Below the pieces are notes generated by a model. It was not told the DNA's origin. It searched no databases and worked only from the letters and a program-made list of their open reading frames with translations. From contig PLXP01000113.1 in NCBI GenBank assembly GCA_003151435.1, forward strand, positions 2,610 to 49,698: DNA of 47,089 bases, given 5' to 3'. The position numbers and the translations under genes were made by a program. Below are positions 43,974-47,089 of the stretch, piece by piece (position 1 is the stretch's first letter; every line of letters begins with the position of its first letter). Source of the stretch: Acidobacteriaceae bacterium (lineage in GTDB: Bacteria; Acidobacteriota; Terriglobia; Terriglobales; Acidobacteriaceae).

Positions 43974-44888
43974 ATGCCAAAGGTACTCGACGGCGCGGCC
44001 ATTGCTGCGCAAATCAAGCAGGAAGTCGCGGAAGAAGTAAAGCTGCTGGCCGTGCGGGGCGTTCGGCCGGGCTTGGCCGCCGTGCTGGTGGGCCATGTGC
44101 CTGCCTCGGAGATTTATGTGCGCAGCAAGGTGCAGACCTGCGCCGACCTCGGCATTTTTAGCGACCTCATCTCACCGCCCGACACCGTCACTACGGAAGA
44201 GATGCTTGAGCTGGTCGAGAATCTCAATCAGCGCGACGACATCGACGGCATCCTGATCCAGTTGCCGCTTCCCAAGCAGGTGGACACGAAAGCGCTGCTC
44301 GATGCCGTCTCCCCAGCCAAGGATGTGGACGGCTTTCATCCCGTGAACGCGGGCCGTTTGCAGTCCGGACGTCCTGCGCTTGCGCCCTGCACGCCGGCCG
44401 GTGTCATCGAAATTCTCAAGCGCAGCGGCATTCCCATCTCCGGGCAGAACGCGGTGGTGGTCGGCCGCAGCGACATCGTGGGCAAACCCGCCGCCATGCT
44501 GCTGCTGCATGAGAACGCGACGATCACCATCTGCCACTCGAAGACCCGTGACCTGGGTGCCGTCACGCGCCAGGCCGACATTCTGGTCGCCGCCATCGGC
44601 CGCCCCGGATTCATCACTCCAGAGATGGTGAAGCCCGGCGCCACTATCATCGACGTCGGCATCAACCGCGTCACCGACCGCGCCGAGTTCGACCGCTACT
44701 TCGCCGGCAACGCCAAACGCGAGGCCACCTTCGCCAAGCGCGGGTCCACTATCGTCGGCGATGTGCATCCCCACGCCTTCGAAATCGCAGGAGCCTATAC
44801 GCCTGTCCCAGGAGGCGTTGGACCGCTCACCATCGCCATGCTGATGGCCAACACGGTCCGCGCCGCCAAGATGCGCCGGGGCCTCTAA
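43974..44888 (+). CDS. folD: Bifunctional methylenetetrahydrofolate dehydrogenase / cyclohydrolase
   Basis: Cytoplasmic one-carbon enzyme that interconverts 5,10-methylene- and 10-formyl-tetrahydrofolate. The 304-residue length is standard. Motifs: ASEIYVRSK with catalytic K52, GILIQLPLP (92-100), KDVDGFHP (116-123), PCTPAG and the NADP loop VVVGRSDIVGKP (161-172), then PVPGGVGPLTIAML near the end. All key positions are intact. The ATG is preceded by TTTGGAG. coaE starts three bases after its stop, so both are co-transcribed. Confidence 0.97.
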   Translation: MPKVLDGAAIAAQIKQEVAEEVKLLAVRGVRPGLAAVLVGHVPASEIYVRSKVQTCADLGIFSDLISPPDTVTTEEMLELVENLNQRDDIDGILIQLPLPKQVDTKALLDAVSPAKDVDGFHPVNAGRLQSGRPALAPCTPAGVIEILKRSGIPISGQNAVVVGRSDIVGKPAAMLLLHENATITICHSKTRDLGAVTRQADILVAAIGRPGFITPEMVKPGATIIDVGINRVTDRAEFDRYFAGNAKREATFAKRGSTIVGDVHPHAFEIAGAYTPVPGGVGPLTIAMLMANTVRAAKMRRGL

Positions 44889-44891
44889 ACG

Positions 44892-45587
44892 ATGCTGAGG
44901 GTGGGACTTACCGGCGGCTTGGGCAGCGGCAAGAGCACCGTCGCGGCCACTCTGCGCGAACTGGGAGCCCACGTCATCGAAGCCGATGAGCTGGGCCGCG
45001 TTCTCATGGAACCGGGCCAGGCCGTTTATGCCGAAATTGTGCGTGCGTTCGGCCCGCAAGTCGTCGGTCCCGATGGCCGATTGAACCGCCCTCGCCTTGC
45101 TGAACTGGCTTTTCACGAAGGCCGCCTGCAAGACCTGAACGCTCTTGTCCATCCCGCAGTCATTGCCGCGCAGCAGCGCTGGATGGACGAGGTCTTCACC
45201 CAGGATCAGGCGGCGGTAGCGGTGGTCGAGTCCGCCCTGATCTTTGAGGTGGAGCGCGATGCCCGCGCCCGTGGCGAGCAGCAGGGCGCGCTGGCCGACT
45301 GGCGTCACCGCTTCGACCGCATCATCGTCCTCACCGCGCCGGATGAGCTTAAGATCGCCCGTTATGCCGCCCGCATCAGCGCCGACCCGGCTGGCCGCGA
45401 AGCCGCGGCGGCCGACGCCCGCATCCGCCTCGCCCGCCAGATTCCCGACGCCGAAAAAGCCGCCCGCGCCGACTACGTCCTCGAAAACACCGGCGATGTC
45501 GCCGCATTACGCGCTCAGGTCGAGTCCCTCTGGCGGCACCTCAAGACCGAGAGCAACAAATCTTCAACGGCCCGTTCATTAGAATAA
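44892..45587 (+). CDS. coaE: Dephospho-CoA kinase
   Basis: Cytoplasmic last enzyme of coenzyme A synthesis, phosphorylating the ribose 3'-OH of dephospho-CoA. The P-loop GGLGSGKST is at residues 8-16. The lid and CoA-binding segments EADELGR, LAELAFHEGR and LNALVHPAV follow, and VVESALIFEV precedes VLTAPDEL. At 231 residues it is slightly longer than the common 200 to 210. It starts three bases after folD. Pairing of folD and coaE is consistent with a housekeeping operon. Confidence 0.96.
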   Translation: MLRVGLTGGLGSGKSTVAATLRELGAHVIEADELGRVLMEPGQAVYAEIVRAFGPQVVGPDGRLNRPRLAELAFHEGRLQDLNALVHPAVIAAQQRWMDEVFTQDQAAVAVVESALIFEVERDARARGEQQGALADWRHRFDRIIVLTAPDELKIARYAARISADPAGREAAAADARIRLARQIPDAEKAARADYVLENTGDVAALRAQVESLWRHLKTESNKSSTARSLE

Positions 45588-45680
45588 GAAGAGATATCTG
45601 CGGCCATTCCCCAGGGCTTTGCCTCTAACAAGGCGTGGGTCCGCAGCGACTCAAGAGAAAGGCTTCCTGGTTCAACAGCT

Positions 45681-46835
45681 ATGAAACTGCGCCGGATTGT
45701 TTTGGTTGTGCTGCTTGTGGGTGGGTTTTGGTTTGTCACCACCCATCTTCCCGATCGTCTGGGTCATTTCTCGCTGACGGGTTCCAACGGCAGCAATTCT
45801 CCGCTCCAGCTCACCGAAGCTGAAGCCGCGCCCGCCTACGACGCTGAAGAGCAGAACAACATCGCCGTCTACAAGCGCGTGCTGCCTTCGGTAGTCAACA
45901 TCACCTCGAAAGCACTGGTTTTCAACTTTTTTCAGGGCACGGTGCCGCAGGAGGGCCAAGGCTCGGGGTTCATTCTCGACAAAGGCGGCCATGTGCTCAC
46001 CAACTTCCATGTCGTTGAGAATGCGAACCGCGGTATCGAGGTAATGCTCAGCAACAAGCACCGGTACGCTGCCAAGATCGTGGGCACCGACAAGGTACAC
46101 GACCTCGCGCTGCTGCAGATTGACGCGCCGAACCTCGATGCGGTCACGCTGGCCGACTCCAGCGGGCTTTCGGTCGGCCAGAAGGTCTACGCGATCGGCA
46201 ACCCATTCGGCCTCAGCGGCACGATGACGCGCGGCATCATCAGCTCCATCCGGTCCATTCGCGGAGCTGAAGGCGCTCCCATTGAGGACGCCATCCAGAC
46301 CGATGCGGCCATCAATCCCGGCAACTCCGGAGGCCCGCTGCTCAACTCGCGCGGCGAAGTCATCGGCATCAACACCATGATCGCCTCCAACGGCGCCGAG
46401 CAGAGCTCCGGCATCGGCTTCGCGATTCCGATCAACACGGCGAAGGCGGTGCTGGCGGATCTCACGCGCTATGGACGGGTGAAGCGGCCGTCACTGGGGA
46501 TTGTCTCGTATGCCATCGGCCCCGATCTGGCTGAGCAGATGGGCCTTTCCGCAGACTACGGCGTGCTCATTCAGAAGGTCATTCCGGGCGGCGCTGCCGA
46601 ACGTGCCGGTCTCCATGGCGGCAACCAGCAGGCCTACGTGGGCAACACGCCTATCATGCTGGGCGGCGACCTCATCGTAGCCATTGACGGGCAGCAGGTC
46701 ACCGATCCCCAGGACATCAGCGCGATCATGGACAAGCACCAGGCCGGCGACACGATTAGCGTCAGCATCCTGCGCGGACGCAAACAGATAACCCTCAAGT
46801 TGATTCTGGGAGAAGCCCGGGGCGAAAACGCCTGA
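45681..46835 (+). CDS. DegP/HtrA-type serine protease with one PDZ domain, 384 aa
   Basis: Envelope quality-control protease (S1C family). Residues 6-22 are a membrane anchor or signal. The trypsin-like domain spans about 60-265 with the catalytic triad H110 (LTNFHVV), D141 (VHDLALL) and S216 (GNSGGPL), all intact. Residues about 285-375 form a PDZ domain (SLGIVSYAIG... VDITDPQDIS-like) that recognises substrate C-termini. One PDZ domain fits DegS/HhoA-like forms rather than two-PDZ DegP. The ATG at 45681 is the only plausible start for the anchor. It lies 93 bases after coaE. Confidence 0.94.
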   Translation: MKLRRIVLVVLLVGGFWFVTTHLPDRLGHFSLTGSNGSNSPLQLTEAEAAPAYDAEEQNNIAVYKRVLPSVVNITSKALVFNFFQGTVPQEGQGSGFILDKGGHVLTNFHVVENANRGIEVMLSNKHRYAAKIVGTDKVHDLALLQIDAPNLDAVTLADSSGLSVGQKVYAIGNPFGLSGTMTRGIISSIRSIRGAEGAPIEDAIQTDAAINPGNSGGPLLNSRGEVIGINTMIASNGAEQSSGIGFAIPINTAKAVLADLTRYGRVKRPSLGIVSYAIGPDLAEQMGLSADYGVLIQKVIPGGAAERAGLHGGNQQAYVGNTPIMLGGDLIVAIDGQQVTDPQDISAIMDKHQAGDTISVSILRGRKQITLKLILGEARGENA

Positions 46836-46901
46836 AGCAAGCGGCAAGTTTCGGAGGCCAGGTCTCGGAGGATGGATCCGGGCTCGTAGGTCAGGGCTTT
46901 A

Positions 46902-47064
46902 CAGGCTGCGGGAAAAGGGTTGATCAAAGACTGGAAGCGCAAAAACAATCCGTCAGGGGCTAAAGTCCGCCCTTTATTTTGAGGCATTTGCGGCACCCTT
47001 CGGCTGCGCTCAAGGCAGGCTAGAAGTCGTGCCCTGTTACAAAACGTCAGTTTTCCGCAGCCTG
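46902..47064. repeat. Possible MITE/REP-like element with inverted ends
   Basis: CAGGCTGCGGGAAAA (46902-46916) is repeated inverted as TTTTCCGCAGCCTG (47051-47064), matching at 14 positions with one extra G. The 134 bases between hold no gene. They include GGGGCTAAAGTCC and a CCCTTCGGCTGCGCTCAAGG stretch of the sort seen in dispersed bacterial intergenic repeats. The bases left of it (46836-46901) show nothing notable. No second copy is in the window, so its repetitive nature is untested. Confidence 0.4.
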
Positions 47065-47089
47065 CTGAGTCGTTTTGCACCGACTTTGG

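Noticed and set aside
44172..45308. 378-codon open frame antisense to folD and coaE
   Set aside because: Covers two housekeeping genes on the other strand; low-complexity His/Gly/Asp content.
1..47089. tRNA, rRNA, CRISPR arrays, prophage or restriction-modification genes
   Set aside because: By eye I saw no tRNA-like T-loop with flanking stems, no regularly spaced direct repeats and no phage, Cas or methylase proteins; a tRNAscan or CRISPR search could still find something small.

Overview
The window looks like chromosomal DNA of an Acidobacteriota soil bacterium, probably Terriglobales (inference). The signs are two very large TonB-dependent receptors of the Oar/CarboxypepD_reg type, no SusD partner, many secreted glycoside hydrolases with signal peptides, and GC-rich coding sequence. 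I see about 27 protein genes, no tRNA, rRNA or CRISPR array. Nothing looks like a plasmid or phage backbone. Mobile DNA is limited to a transposase stub (about 5.2-5.4 kb), an internally deleted group II intron (about 16.2-16.8 kb) and a possible MITE-like repeat at the right edge.

Layout. (A) 1-4957, minus strand: a three-gene glycosidase operon, GH29 alpha-L-fucosidase, then GH2 beta-galactosidase, then a GH35-like enzyme cut by the window edge. (B) 4958-8953: a low-density stretch with IS debris, a small Lys/Ala-rich basic protein with its own promoter and terminator, an orphan HExxH protein, a membrane-anchored M23 peptidase and a small membrane protein. (C) 8954-16814: a GH20 hexosaminidase diverging from a DeoR-family regulator, then TonB receptor 1, a strong terminator and the intron remnant. 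(D) 16821-26748: a TPR protein, an SSS symporter with a beta-lactamase/NamZ fusion, then a D-amino-acid block. In that block a D-threonine-aldolase/D-serine-deaminase-like PLP enzyme diverges from N-acyl-D-amino-acid deacylase, RidA and a GntP permease. A perfect 17-bp palindrome lies in the shared promoter. (E) 26761-37234: an exo-beta-D-glucosaminidase (GH2, CsxA type) diverging from TonB receptor 2, with a LacI-type operator just downstream of each predicted promoter. A LacI-family repressor, a Gfo/Idh/MocA oxidoreductase and an APC permease follow. (F) 37331-43889: a secreted creatininase-family protein with a GH31 alpha-xylosidase-like enzyme, diverging from a large clan-A glycoside hydrolase. 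(G) 43974-46835: housekeeping genes folD and coaE and a DegP/HtrA protease, then a repeat-like intergenic region.

How it fits together (inference). Regions C to E read as a scavenging island for amino-sugar polymers and bacterial cell walls. GH20 and the beta-lactamase/NamZ fusion would dismantle glycan and stem peptides, and CsxA would process glucosamine oligomers. The TonB receptors, SSS, GntP and APC proteins would import products. The D-aminoacylase, the PLP enzyme and RidA would turn N-acyl-D-amino acids into keto acids and ammonia. Regions A and F look like plant hemicellulose side-chain degradation (fucose, galactose, xylose). The most notable points are the AmiE-NamZ-like fusion beside the D-amino-acid block, the 17-bp palindrome, the paired LacI operators and the collapsed group II intron behind a terminator.
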